64,000 bases of DNA from Nitrospira sp. (GCA_030692565.1 JAUYAO010000031.1:79925-143924); one strand, 5' to 3'; shown: positions 53,918-62,701, numbered from the stretch's first letter. Translations and numbers: made by a program. The notes: a model not told the origin generated them from the sequence alone.

Positions 53918-54253
53918 ATGAACGCAACGACGAAGAAGAACGCCATGATCCATTCCGCCTTGCTGGTGGCTCTGAGTTTTGCCGGCGCCCAGGCCGCGAA
54001 TGCCGCTCCGAAGATGGCCGAAATGCCTGCCGGCTGGGAAGCCTGTGGCGGCGTCGCCAAGGCAGGCATGAACGACTGCGCGGTCAAGACCAGCCTCCAT
54101 TCGTGTGTGGGCCAGTCCAAGACCGACAATGAGGCCGATTCCTATGTGTTCCTGCCGAAGGGGTTGTGCCCCAAGATCGCCAAAGGCACCGTGTTGCCCA
54201 TTACGAAAGACGATCTGGCGAAGATGAAAGAGATGATGATGAAGAAGATGTAG
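53918..54253 (+). CDS. bufA: Bufferin precursor (DUF2282), BufA1 type
   Basis: 111 residues: signal peptide (SALLVALSFAGAQAANAA) and a mature part with the four conserved Cys of DUF2282 proteins at 43 (EACGGVAKAG), 54 (NDCAVKT), 63 (HSCVGQSK) and 84 (KGLCPKI). The family are RiPP precursors in which the MNIO enzyme modifies core Cys so that the exported peptide binds copper. The C-terminal tail is Lys/Met rich (KMKEMMMKKM). Start ATG 53918 follows AAAGGAGC. It is directly followed by bufB, bufC and a DoxX gene. Confidence 0.9.
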   Translation: MNATTKKNAMIHSALLVALSFAGAQAANAAPKMAEMPAGWEACGGVAKAGMNDCAVKTSLHSCVGQSKTDNEADSYVFLPKGLCPKIAKGTVLPITKDDLAKMKEMMMKKM

Positions 54254-54264
54254 GACCACACGCG

Positions 54265-55110
54265 ATGTCTCTACAACATCCCGCCCCGATCCCGGCACAA
54301 GCCGGGATCGGACTGCGGTCGCATCATTTTCGCGAGATCCTGGACAGCCCGCCGCCGGTGGCCTGGATGGAAACCCATCCGGAGAATTATTTCGGCGAGG
54401 GCGGCGCGCCGCTTCGTATCCTTGAACGGCTCAGAGGCCAGTATCCTCTCAGCTTTCACGGAGTCGGCCTGTCGTTAGGCTCCACCGATCCAATCGACCA
54501 TGCCCACCTCCAGAAACTGAAAGTCTTGTTCGATCGCTTCGAGCCGGCTTTTGTGTCGGAGCATCTGTCCTGGAGTTCCGTCGGCGGCCGCTTCTTCAAC
54601 GATCTCTTGCCGCTTCCCTATACCGCGGAAAGTTTAGATCATGTCTGCGCCAGAATCGACGAAGTCCAGACATTCTTGAAGCGTCCGATGCTCATCGAAA
54701 ATATTACCCGCTATCTGACCTGGCAAGATTCTCCGATTCCAGAAAGCTCCTTCATGGCCGAGACAGTCAAGAGAACCGGCTGCGGGATTCTGCTCGATCT
54801 GAACAATGTCTATGTCAATGCCATCAACTTCGGCCTGGACCCGCTGGAATTTCTGCGCGCGATTCCAGCCCAGGCTGTGCAGGAAATTCATTTGGCAGGC
54901 TTCGATCGCTTCGGACGCCTGCTGATCGATACCCATGGCCAGCCCGTGTATCCGGAAGTCTGGGGCTTGTATGGGTGGGCGATCCGCCACTTCGGCCCGC
55001 GCCCGACGTTGATTGAATGGGATACCAATCTCCCGCCGCTTTCCGTGTTAGTGGAACAAGCCGCCCAGGCTGACGCCATTCTTGGAGGTTGCCATGCCGA
55101 AGCTGTGTGA
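54265..55110 (+). CDS. bufB: Bufferin-modifying multinuclear iron oxidase (DUF692), BufB type
   Basis: 281 residues. TIM-barrel DUF692 protein with the metal-binding and catalytic signatures GLRSHHF, METHPENYFGEGG, FHGVGLSLGS, VSEHLSWSS, LIENITRYL, LLDLNNVYVN, EIHLAGFDR and IEWDTNLP. MNIO enzymes use two or three irons and oxygen to convert precursor Cys into heterocycles. The ATG at 54265 is 11 bases after bufA. Twenty-one bases inside the gene a perfect 11-base hairpin begins. It acts in the cytoplasm before export of BufA. Confidence 0.93.
   Translation: MSLQHPAPIPAQAGIGLRSHHFREILDSPPPVAWMETHPENYFGEGGAPLRILERLRGQYPLSFHGVGLSLGSTDPIDHAHLQKLKVLFDRFEPAFVSEHLSWSSVGGRFFNDLLPLPYTAESLDHVCARIDEVQTFLKRPMLIENITRYLTWQDSPIPESSFMAETVKRTGCGILLDLNNVYVNAINFGLDPLEFLRAIPAQAVQEIHLAGFDRFGRLLIDTHGQPVYPEVWGLYGWAIRHFGPRPTLIEWDTNLPPLSVLVEQAAQADAILGGCHAEAV
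54286..54311 (+). promoter_or_regulatory. Perfect stem-loop at the bufA-bufB junction
   Basis: Arms CCGATCCCGGC (54286-54296) and GCCGGGATCGG (54301-54311) with loop ACAA form an 11-base perfect stem. It lies 33 bases after the bufA stop inside the first codons of bufB, so it could protect the bufA transcript or lower bufB expression, giving more precursor than enzyme. Confidence 0.5.
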
Positions 55111-55870
55111 TCTGCAACAGGCCTTTGCCGAATCCATCATTGAAGGGAAGCACGCTGCGGCCACGGCCGTGATGGCGGCGAACGGATCGGCCCTGCGCAG
55201 CGTGACGCTCTACCGACGATTGATTCGGAATAACTTTGTACAGGTGCTGAGAATCACCTATCCGGTGTTGCATCGACTGGTCGGCGATGGCTCTTTCAGT
55301 GTGCTCGCGCGCGGATACATCAAACACTATCCCTCGACCTGCGGCGATCTGTTTCCCTATGGGCGCCACCTCCCGGCCTGGCTGGAACAGCTCGAGGCCC
55401 CGCCGCTCCTCCCAGAGCTGGCACGGCTCGAATGGGCCTGTCACGAGATGTATCAGGCGGCGGATTCGGCGCCTCTTCCGACAGACCGGCTCCAGGCCAT
55501 GGTCTCGGCGGATCCCTCGCTCGTCACCATCCAGTTCCATCAGACCGCGCGCTTCCTGTCCTTTTCCCTTCCGGTCCATCGCGTCTGGCAGGCGCTCCAA
55601 CCGGACATATCGCCGGACGAGGTGATCGACTTGCCGCTTCCTGAGGAGGAGACCGGCGTCATTGTGACACGCAGTGAGGGCCAGGTGCGGGTCACCCCGT
55701 TGAACTGGTTGGATTACCACCTGCTGGAAGCCCTGTCGCAGGGAGCTAGCGTGGCGTCGATCGAACGGTTCGCGCGAGAGGCCGAGTCCGGTTTCGATTT
55801 TACCCGGCTGATGACCACTCTGCTGAACTTGCAGGCGATTGCTGGAATTTCCGTGAAGGAGGGCTTATGA
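55094..55870 (+). CDS. bufC: Bufferin-associated protein BufC (DUF2063 N-terminus)
   Basis: 258 residues. The N-terminal half is the DNA-binding-like DUF2063 fold used as RiPP recognition element (LCDLQQAFAESIIEGKHAAA and SVTLYRRLIRNNFVQVLRIT), followed by VGDGSFSVLARGYIKHYPST and a C-terminal region with winged-helix features (NWLDYHLLEALSQGASVASI). BufC partners BufB in binding the precursor. Its ATG at 55094 overlaps the end of bufB by 17 bases, with TTGGAGG before it. Confidence 0.92.
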   Translation: MPKLCDLQQAFAESIIEGKHAAATAVMAANGSALRSVTLYRRLIRNNFVQVLRITYPVLHRLVGDGSFSVLARGYIKHYPSTCGDLFPYGRHLPAWLEQLEAPPLLPELARLEWACHEMYQAADSAPLPTDRLQAMVSADPSLVTIQFHQTARFLSFSLPVHRVWQALQPDISPDEVIDLPLPEEETGVIVTRSEGQVRVTPLNWLDYHLLEALSQGASVASIERFAREAESGFDFTRLMTTLLNLQAIAGISVKEGL

Positions 55871-56400
55871 CGCACCCCGCCGGTCTCCTGAAACGCGCCG
55901 CTGATTGCGCCGTGCCTCTGTATCTATGGCTGGTCCATGGCCTAGAAGCGCTGACTCCGCTGTTCGACCTGTCCGTGCGCCTGTATCTGGCAAACATTTT
56001 TTGGAAAGGCGGCATGGTCAAGCTCTCCAGTTGGATGTCCACGGTGATGCTCTTCACCATGGTCTACGATGTGCCGGTCTTGCCGCCTGAGGTTGCGGCC
56101 TATCTGTCGACGGCGGTTGAACTCGGCGGCTCATTCCTGCTGGCGATCGGCCTGGCCGGGCGATGGGCAGCCCTCTCGCTCTTCGGACTGAATATCGTCG
56201 CCGCGCTCTCGTATGGGCAGCTATCTGAAGCGGCGCTGCAAGAGGCGTTCTATTGGGGCATTCTCTTTCTCTATTTCGTCCTGCACGGACCGGGACTAAT
56301 TTCGGTGGACGCCCTCTTGGATCGCTTCTATCGACGAAGGCACACAATGAGCCCGACTAATGCGGCTATACCCAAACAACCTGTTTTTCACAACGCGTGA
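55867..56400 (+). CDS. DoxX family membrane protein of the bufferin operon
   Basis: 177 residues, four membrane helices, with RLYLANIFWKGGMVKLSSWM near 50 and STAVELGGSFLLAIGLAGRW near 90, matching DoxX subunits that regularly accompany bufB/bufC. Its role may be electron transfer from quinones or redox homeostasis for the oxidase chemistry. The start overlaps the bufC stop by four bases (ATGA). The C-terminus is unstructured. The 217 bases after it show no gene. Confidence 0.87.
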   Translation: MTHPAGLLKRAADCAVPLYLWLVHGLEALTPLFDLSVRLYLANIFWKGGMVKLSSWMSTVMLFTMVYDVPVLPPEVAAYLSTAVELGGSFLLAIGLAGRWAALSLFGLNIVAALSYGQLSEAALQEAFYWGILFLYFVLHGPGLISVDALLDRFYRRRHTMSPTNAAIPKQPVFHNA

Positions 56401-56617
56401 GATGAATCCTAGGGCTGAGCACTGCTTTGATTTCGAGTCTCTTGCTTAGCCCAGCCATTGAGGGCACACTGACTGATGAGACGACGGTGATTCGCTCAGG
56501 GGCCCATGGACAGACTCAACCCAAGTGCCTTGGGCCGCGAAGCGGCTGGGGCGCAAAACCAATACATCGGGTGGCGAACATCGCCGTTCGCTGTCCGTTC
56601 ATCTAAAGGGGGTCATT

Positions 56618-57532
56618 ATGAAAGCAGTCTTGCCACTTCGTTGGGCACTGGCGGCGAACGCTGCCTTTTCGCTTACATCCGCGTCATTTATGCTTTTCCG
56701 ACCTGCGCTGGTAGGCGAGTGGCTTGGAATACAGGCCCCCCAAATCCTTCAAGCCATTGGCATCGGTCTGATTTTCTTCGCTGCCGAGTTGCTCTATCAA
56801 GCAACACGACCTCGTTTGGCCACATGGCGTGCGCTACTTGCAAGCCTCGCTGATTTCTCATGGGTAGTGGGCACCGCCATGCTGGTGTTCACCTTTCCTG
56901 ACCTATTGTCGCCAGTTGGTAGAGCCTTGGCTCTTGTCGTCGCAGGGATCGTAGCCGCGTTTGGAATGTGGCAGCTTTGGGCCATTGGCTGGGCTCATAG
57001 ACCGAAGGGGAGTCGCGAGTATCGTCATTGCATTATCGTTGAAACCAATGCGCCTGCTGAAAAGATGTGGCAGATCGTAGGCAGCATCGGCGACATCAAG
57101 AACTACATGCCGTCCTTGAAACACTCCCTTGTCATAGACGGAAAAGCGCCAAGCATTGGGGCTGTCCGCGTATGCGAGGATTACGCGGGCAAGCAATGGT
57201 CCGAGGAATGCACTGAATTCAACCCCGGTCGTAGCTTCGCGGTGCGTTTTCTTTCAGAGGCGCATGATTTTCCTTTCCCGGCAAGAACGATGAGCGGTGG
57301 ATGGCAAGTGACACCATCGACTGTCGGCTCTCAGGTCATGGTGTGGTGGGAATTGATGCCAAAGAGCAAACTACTTGCGCCGGTAATCCTGCCGCTGTTG
57401 GCTTTCCAGGCCGACCGCGACTTTCCGAAGATCATCCAGCGGATGGCCACAGCCGCTCTTGAACAGAGCGGCGAAGTGCACATGCAATCGAAATCTGGAG
57501 CGGTTGCGCGTCTTTTGCCAAGTTTTTGCTAG
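56618..57532 (+). CDS. Membrane-anchored SRPBCC (START/Bet v1-like) protein
   Basis: 304 residues. Residues 1-130 hold four membrane helices (WALAANAAFSLTSASFMLF, ILQAIGIGLIFFAAELLYQA, ADFSWVVGTAMLVFTF, ALALVVAGIVAAFGMWQLWA). Residues about 140-285 form one SRPBCC domain, starting HCIIVETNAPAEKMWQIVGS and with SRSFAVRFL-type text (GRSFAVRFLSEAHDFPFPAR), the cavity fold that binds lipophilic ligands. The combination suggests ligand sensing or handling at the membrane. AAAGGGGGTCATT precedes the ATG. Confidence 0.82.
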   Translation: MKAVLPLRWALAANAAFSLTSASFMLFRPALVGEWLGIQAPQILQAIGIGLIFFAAELLYQATRPRLATWRALLASLADFSWVVGTAMLVFTFPDLLSPVGRALALVVAGIVAAFGMWQLWAIGWAHRPKGSREYRHCIIVETNAPAEKMWQIVGSIGDIKNYMPSLKHSLVIDGKAPSIGAVRVCEDYAGKQWSEECTEFNPGRSFAVRFLSEAHDFPFPARTMSGGWQVTPSTVGSQVMVWWELMPKSKLLAPVILPLLAFQADRDFPKIIQRMATAALEQSGEVHMQSKSGAVARLLPSFC

Positions 57533-57627
57533 CTTGGGCTTGTGCGCAATGTTGCCCAACTCATTGCTCAAAACGGCCATGCGAATGTACCGCTTGAGCA
57601 GGTGGTTGGGTGCGAGGGAAAGCCAGC

Positions 57628-58890
57628 ATGCGATCACCCGATCAAGAAAAGCCTATTTCCTCGGAGCAAGAAGCACCTGAGCAGAAACACGTCGATCGCC
57701 GCGCATGGCTGGCCAGCGCGGTCTCCGCGATGGGCGTTACTGCCGCTGGCTTGATCGCTCCATCACTGCTGCCGGCAGCAGAACAGAACGACACCGATCC
57801 CACACGAGTCCCAGGCCGCATTCCCAGTCCTTATGGCACTCGCGCACTGGGAGAAACCGCCCAACGCCTGACGACGGCGACCCATTCGCTGACGCCGCAC
57901 CAATCGTTGCACGGCATCATCACCCCCTCCGCACTGCACTTCGAGCGCCACCACAACGGCGTGCCGGCCATCGATACCGATCGCCACCGGCTGTTGATTC
58001 ATGGACTGGTCGAACGACCGCTGGTCTTTTCGATGGCGGATCTCACGCGCTTTCCCTCCGTGACACGCATGCTGTTCATCGAATGCTCCGGCAATTCCGG
58101 AAAAGAATGGAAGGGTCAGACGGGGAAGACGGTCCAAGAGACGCATGGGCTCATGAGCACCAGCGAATGGACGGGCGTGCTGCTCGCGACGGTGTTGGCT
58201 GAAGCCGGCATCAAACAGGAGGCTGCCTGGGTGCTGGCCGAGGGCAGCGATGCCGCCGCCATGACGCGCAGCCTGCCGCTGGCTGAAGTGTTGAAAGATG
58301 CGCTGCTCTGTTATGCCCAGAATGGCGAAGCGTTGAGGCCGGAACAGGGCTACCCACTCCGCCTGGTGATTCCCGGCTGGGAAGGCAACACCTGTATCAA
58401 ATGGCTCAGGCGGCTTAAGCTCGGCACGGCACCCTTCATGACCCGCGAGGAAACGTCTCGCTATACCGATCTGATGCCGGACGGCACCGCCCGGCAATTT
58501 ACCTTCGTCATGGAAGCCAAGTCGGTGATTACGACGCCGTCAGGAGGCCAGCAGATCGAGCCGGGCTTCATCGAGATTCGTGGTCTCGCCTGGAGCGGGC
58601 GCGGTTTGGTGAAAACGGTCGAAGTGAGCATCGACGGCGGGCGGACATGGCGACCGGCACACATACAAGGACCAGTGCTTCCACAGTGCCACACACGCTT
58701 CCGGTTCGGATGGCAATGGAACGGAGGGGAAACGATCCTGCAAAGCCGTTGCATCGATGACAGCGGCTATGTCCAGCCAGCGAGGGTCGCGCTCGTCGCA
58801 GCCCGAGGAATTCATTCTTCATACCATTACAATGCGATTCAGAGTTGGAAGGTGGCCGCAGATGGGAAGGTGACGAATGTCCAGGTGTAA
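57628..58890 (+). CDS. SoxC-like sulfite dehydrogenase molybdopterin subunit
   Basis: 420 residues. Twin-arginine signal DRRAWLASAVSAMG, then the sulfite-oxidase fold with the molybdenum-ligand Cys153 in IECSGNSGKEW and the Mo-pterin-binding segments GVLLATVLAEAGIKQEA, GYPLRLVIPGWEGNTCIKWL and KLGTAPFMTREETSRYTDLM. It oxidises sulfite or a related sulfur compound in the periplasm. The next gene, a cytochrome c overlapping by 14 bases, probably takes its electrons. Start at 57628 is preferred over GTG 57610 because the Tat region follows normally. Confidence 0.92.
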   Translation: MRSPDQEKPISSEQEAPEQKHVDRRAWLASAVSAMGVTAAGLIAPSLLPAAEQNDTDPTRVPGRIPSPYGTRALGETAQRLTTATHSLTPHQSLHGIITPSALHFERHHNGVPAIDTDRHRLLIHGLVERPLVFSMADLTRFPSVTRMLFIECSGNSGKEWKGQTGKTVQETHGLMSTSEWTGVLLATVLAEAGIKQEAAWVLAEGSDAAAMTRSLPLAEVLKDALLCYAQNGEALRPEQGYPLRLVIPGWEGNTCIKWLRRLKLGTAPFMTREETSRYTDLMPDGTARQFTFVMEAKSVITTPSGGQQIEPGFIEIRGLAWSGRGLVKTVEVSIDGGRTWRPAHIQGPVLPQCHTRFRFGWQWNGGETILQSRCIDDSGYVQPARVALVAARGIHSSYHYNAIQSWKVAADGKVTNVQV

Positions 58891-59434
58891 GGCAGCCACT
58901 CTCGTGCTGTCAGCCGGGGGATTAGTTGTCCTTCTCGGTGGAGTCGGGATCGCAGAAGAGCCGCTGCGATACGGCTTTGGCCGGTCGGCAACCGCAGCGG
59001 AGAGCGCAGCCTGGAACATCGACATCGATCCAACCGGAGCAGGATTGCCGACTGGTCGAGGGACCGTGCAGCAAGGGGCAGCCATCTACGCAAACAAGTG
59101 CGCCGCCTGCCATGGGCCGACCGGGGTCGAAGGGCCACAGAGTCAACTGGTCGGCGGCCAGGGCTCACTGACCACTGACAAACCGATCAAAACCATCGGC
59201 AGCTTCTGGCCCTATGCCACGACGTTGTATGATTATGTCCATCGTGCCATGCCGTTGAACGCGCCGCAATCCCTGACGCCCGATGAGGTCTATGCTGTCG
59301 TTGCCTGGCTCCTGCACCAAAACGGCATCATCCCCGCCGACGCCGCGATCGATGCGCAGACCCTTCCTGCTGTGAAGATGCCCAATCGAGAGGGATTCGT
59401 CTCGGACCCGAGGCCGGATGTGCTGTCTCCCTGA
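58877..59434 (+). CDS. SoxD-like periplasmic cytochrome c
   Basis: 185 residues. N-terminal signal (TLVLSAGGLVVLLGGVGIAE), heme motif CAACH at 75-79 and a probable axial Met in HRAMPLNAPQSL near 120; one heme, where some SoxD proteins have two. It overlaps the preceding sulfite dehydrogenase gene by 14 bases, so the pair is translationally coupled and likely forms a SoxCD-type complex feeding electrons to a terminal oxidase such as the one at 2639-5533 (inference). Confidence 0.88.
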   Translation: MSRCKAATLVLSAGGLVVLLGGVGIAEEPLRYGFGRSATAAESAAWNIDIDPTGAGLPTGRGTVQQGAAIYANKCAACHGPTGVEGPQSQLVGGQGSLTTDKPIKTIGSFWPYATTLYDYVHRAMPLNAPQSLTPDEVYAVVAWLLHQNGIIPADAAIDAQTLPAVKMPNREGFVSDPRPDVLSP

Positions 59435-59465
59435 TGGCTCAACGTCCACTCGGTCTCTGCGCCAA

Positions 59466-60233
59466 CTACTCCAACCTCTTCTTGAACGCAATATCTCCGT
59501 AATAGGCCTCGGCTGACTCCCCCGTGTTGTCGGTATCCGTCATAATCGCCACGCCGGAAATCATCGGCGGGTCTTGGCCGAATGCCCGCTTATAGTCTTC
59601 ATAGACATTGCGTTCTTCGGTAACCCAGGTATTGAGCTTGGTCGAGCCGCTGTCGACCACGATCATCTGCACCTGATCCGTGTAGGGGTTCGGTACCGCG
59701 GTCCCCACCGGCGCACGGCTTTCCCAGATATAGTTGATGGCGCCCAGCGGCGGATATTGGCCATAGATCAGCTTAGCCGCTTCATACTTCGCCTTGCCGA
59801 AGAGGCCGACCTTCTGACTGTCGTATTGAAAGGTGACATAGATGCGGGCGGGATAATCATCCCCTTCTTTCTTGGCCACATCGCCGCCTTTCAAGACATT
59901 CGACACCTTCCACTGCCATTGAATGATCGGATATTCCTTCGGATCGATCAGGATTTCTTTCGTCAGTCCCGAAGAGGAGGCCTGACTGGCTGCTTTGACG
60001 GCGACGCGGTCGCCGTCTTTCACGAGACGGTACGTCGTGTGCTGAGGAATCTTCGGAAATGTGAGCGGCTTCCAGCCGTTGGGCCAAGGGCCGTCAGGGG
60101 TTGCCGAAGAAAACGTGCCGATCTCTACTCTTGCTGGGGAGTCAGCTTGCAGCCGGGTCGGGTCGCCGAGGTTGGCTTCGACGAGGGGAAAAAGCGCAAT
60201 GCTGACGATCAAGAAATAATTGCGTGGTGTCAT
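59466..60233 (-). CDS. DUF3047 family exported protein
   Basis: 255 residues with a signal peptide (YFLIVSIALFPLVEANLG). The DUF3047 core includes EYPIIQWQWKVSNVLKGGDV, DDYPARIYVTFQYDSQKVGL, INYIWESRAPVGTAVPNPYT and GVAIMTDTDNTGESAEAYYG, a strongly conserved beta-sandwich of unknown function, probably periplasmic. AAAGGATACAGGGC precedes the ATG. It is on the strand opposite to the sulfite dehydrogenase genes and convergent with them. Confidence 0.88.
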   Translation of the reverse strand: MTPRNYFLIVSIALFPLVEANLGDPTRLQADSPARVEIGTFSSATPDGPWPNGWKPLTFPKIPQHTTYRLVKDGDRVAVKAASQASSSGLTKEILIDPKEYPIIQWQWKVSNVLKGGDVAKKEGDDYPARIYVTFQYDSQKVGLFGKAKYEAAKLIYGQYPPLGAINYIWESRAPVGTAVPNPYTDQVQMIVVDSGSTKLNTWVTEERNVYEDYKRAFGQDPPMISGVAIMTDTDNTGESAEAYYGDIAFKKRLE

Positions 60234-60286
60234 GCCCTGTATCCTTTAGCGTGAATGTGTCAGATGTACCGATCCAGAACCGGAAA

Positions 60287-61840
60287 TTATTTCCTCGTCC
60301 ATGCATACCACTTGCTCAGGATGCTCTTCTGCCGTGCGGTGAAGGTGGTCTTGCGCCGGGCGTTGGCCACTTTCTTCACGACTTCTCCTTGCGTGGGATA
60401 CGGATGGATTGTCGACGCCAGGGTCTTCAAGCCCAGTCTGGCTTTCATCGCGAGGGTGAACTCATTGATCAGATCGCCGGCATGGGCAGCGACGATCGTG
60501 GCCCCCAGAATGCGATCCGTCCCCGCCTCGACATGGACCTTCGCAAAACCTTCAGCTTCACCGTCGAGCACGGCCCGATCCACCTCGTCCAAGCGATGCG
60601 TGAACGTCTCCACCTTGTACCCCTTGTCCTTCGCCTCGGCTTCGTACAGACCCACATGGGCGATCTCCGGATCGGTGTACGTCGCCCAGGGAATGACCAG
60701 CGAACTGACCTGTGCGGTCCCGAGTCCGAAGGGATGGGGAAAGAGGGCGTTCTGAATCACGACCTGAGCCATGGCGTCCGCCGCATGCGTGAACTTATAG
60801 CGTGAACATATATCGCCGGCCGCATAGATATTCGGATTGGTCGTGCGGAGTTGGTCGGTGACCGTGACGCCCGTCTTGTCATATTCGACGCCGGCGGCCT
60901 CCAATCCAAGACCGTCCACGTTCGGCGTACGACCGGCACCCACGAGAATTTCGTCGACCGTGATATCGTACGCCTGACCATGCGATCCACCCATCAGCCG
61001 CTTGCCGGCCTCCGTCTTCTGGATGGTCAACTCCTTGCCGCAGCAGTACAGGGTCACACCCTCGCGAATCATGACCTGCTCGACAATCTCTGCCGCATCG
61101 CGGTCTTCGTTTGGCATGATCCCGTGCATAGCCTCAATGAGGTACACCTGACTGCCAAACCGGGCGAATGCTTGTGCCAGCTCACAGCCGATGGGCCCTG
61201 CTCCAATGATCGCCAGCCTCGCCGGATGTTCGGTTAACGAGAAGATCGTTTCGTTGGTCAGATAGCCCGCCTCCTGTAACCCTGGGATAGGTGGTGCGGA
61301 GGCTCGTGCGCCGGTGCAGATGGCGGCCTTTGCAAACTCCAGCGTCGCATTGCCGACCTGAACCGTTCGTGCATCGGTGAAGTGCGCCTGTCCCAAGTAC
61401 ACATCGACGCCCAAACCGGTAAACCGCTGAGCCGAATCCGTCCGGCTGAGTTGGGCGCGCAGTGCCCTCATGCGCGTCATGACGGCGGAAAAATCCTCTT
61501 TCGCCGCACCGGAGACGTGGAGGCCGAACTCCTCGCCTCGACGAATATCGGCCCAGGCGCGCGAGGCCCGGATCAACGCTTTGGAGGGCACACAGCCGAC
61601 GTTCAAGCAGTCGCCGCCCATGAGGTGCCGTTCGATCAGCGCGACTTTTGCGCCTAGGCCGGCCGCGATAGCCGCCGTCACGAGTCCGGCCGTTCCGCCT
61701 CCAATAACCACCAGGTTATATTGACCGGTCGGAGTCGGGTTCACCCAATTAGGCGGATGGACGTAGTTGATCAATCGTTGATTATGTTCATCGTCTGGTA
61801 GCATCACATTGGAAGGAACAGTCTTTTCAGGCGCGCTCAT
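60287..61840 (-). CDS. MerA-like FAD/NAD(P)-disulfide oxidoreductase
   Basis: 517 residues. FAD-binding VVIGGGTAGLVTA (44-56), redox motif GGDCLNVGCVPSKALI with Cys78 and Cys83, NAD(P)-binding IIGAGPIGCELAQAF, and FAD contact YAAGDICSRYKFTHAADAM. No N-terminal heavy-metal-binding domain and no Cys pair at the C-terminus (KSILSKWYAWTRK), so it is unlikely to be a true mercuric reductase. It reduces a disulfide or other acceptor in the cytoplasm. CCGAAAGGACC precedes the ATG. Its gene follows the TVP38-family gene on the same strand. Confidence 0.87.
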   Translation of the reverse strand: MSAPEKTVPSNVMLPDDEHNQRLINYVHPPNWVNPTPTGQYNLVVIGGGTAGLVTAAIAAGLGAKVALIERHLMGGDCLNVGCVPSKALIRASRAWADIRRGEEFGLHVSGAAKEDFSAVMTRMRALRAQLSRTDSAQRFTGLGVDVYLGQAHFTDARTVQVGNATLEFAKAAICTGARASAPPIPGLQEAGYLTNETIFSLTEHPARLAIIGAGPIGCELAQAFARFGSQVYLIEAMHGIMPNEDRDAAEIVEQVMIREGVTLYCCGKELTIQKTEAGKRLMGGSHGQAYDITVDEILVGAGRTPNVDGLGLEAAGVEYDKTGVTVTDQLRTTNPNIYAAGDICSRYKFTHAADAMAQVVIQNALFPHPFGLGTAQVSSLVIPWATYTDPEIAHVGLYEAEAKDKGYKVETFTHRLDEVDRAVLDGEAEGFAKVHVEAGTDRILGATIVAAHAGDLINEFTLAMKARLGLKTLASTIHPYPTQGEVVKKVANARRKTTFTARQKSILSKWYAWTRK

Positions 61841-61882
61841 GGGCGGGGTCCTTTCGGTTGATGAGGGGGCATCGAGTCTCGT

Positions 61883-62701
61883 TCACGGGTGAGAGGGAGC
61901 CTCTGTGTGAGTCGCCGGTTCCGCCGGTTTGCCGGCGAATCGCCGATACAGCATCGGCACCAGGGCGAGTAGTCCCAACAAGGTGAACGCCAGGATCACG
62001 TTGGGCGAGGCGATTTCCTTGAGTGAATTGATCGTGCCCAATTGACGCCCAGCGTAGGCATAGACGAAGCTGCCGGGCACAATGCCCAGGGCTGTCGCGA
62101 GCACATAGGTACCGAGGCGGACCCGGGTCAAGCCCGACACCAGATTGACCAGGAAGAAGGGAAACAACGGAACAAGCCGGAGCGTCACGAGGTAGCTGAA
62201 GGCGTTCTTTGCAAACCCCTCTTGAATCGGTCCCAGCCTCTGGCCGAACCTCTGCTCGACCCATCCACGTAATAGATATCGTGCCGTCAAGAACGCGAGC
62301 GTGGCCCCGCTGGTCGCCCCGAGATTGACGAAGACTGTTCCCAACAGGCTCCCGAACAGAAATCCTCCCATGAGGGTCAGAATCGTGGCGCCGGGAAGAG
62401 ACAAGCCGGTCACCAGACTGTAGGTGACGATGAAGCTCGCCACGGCGGCGGCGCGATGTTCGTCAGTAAAGGCTAAGAGCCGGTCACGGTTTGCCTTCAC
62501 AGTTTCCAGCGTGAGATACGCATCCAGGTCAAACCAGAAGAATGCGCCGATGGCGAGCCCGATCACTGCGGCGATGATGAATTTGCCAGAACGCGGCCCG
62601 CTCGCTGATTCGTCGGGCACCGAGCCCTGATGAGATGGTGGTGTCGGCTGTGCCGTCCCGCACGTGCCCGAATGTTCTCCTGCACACGGTATTTCCTTCA
62701 T
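61883..62701 (-). CDS. TVP38/TMEM64 (VTT) family membrane protein
   Basis: 272 residues with a Cys-containing soluble N-terminus (CAGEHSGTCGTAQPT) and about six membrane helices including the VTT core GLSLPGATILTLMGGFLFGS, RLVPLFPFFLVNLVSG and GTYVLATALGIVPGSFVYAY. VTT proteins act as scramblases or in envelope lipid transport; many bacteria pair them with a MerA-like flavoprotein, as here. GGGAG precedes the ATG at 62701. A CRP-like site lies 118 bases upstream. Confidence 0.9.
   Translation of the reverse strand: MKEIPCAGEHSGTCGTAQPTPPSHQGSVPDESASGPRSGKFIIAAVIGLAIGAFFWFDLDAYLTLETVKANRDRLLAFTDEHRAAAVASFIVTYSLVTGLSLPGATILTLMGGFLFGSLLGTVFVNLGATSGATLAFLTARYLLRGWVEQRFGQRLGPIQEGFAKNAFSYLVTLRLVPLFPFFLVNLVSGLTRVRLGTYVLATALGIVPGSFVYAYAGRQLGTINSLKEIASPNVILAFTLLGLLALVPMLYRRFAGKPAEPATHTEAPSHP

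Noticed and set aside
60287..61840. Annotation as mercuric reductase (merA)
   Set aside because: The terminal Cys pair and metal-binding domain are absent; only the general flavoprotein disulfide oxidoreductase call is supported.
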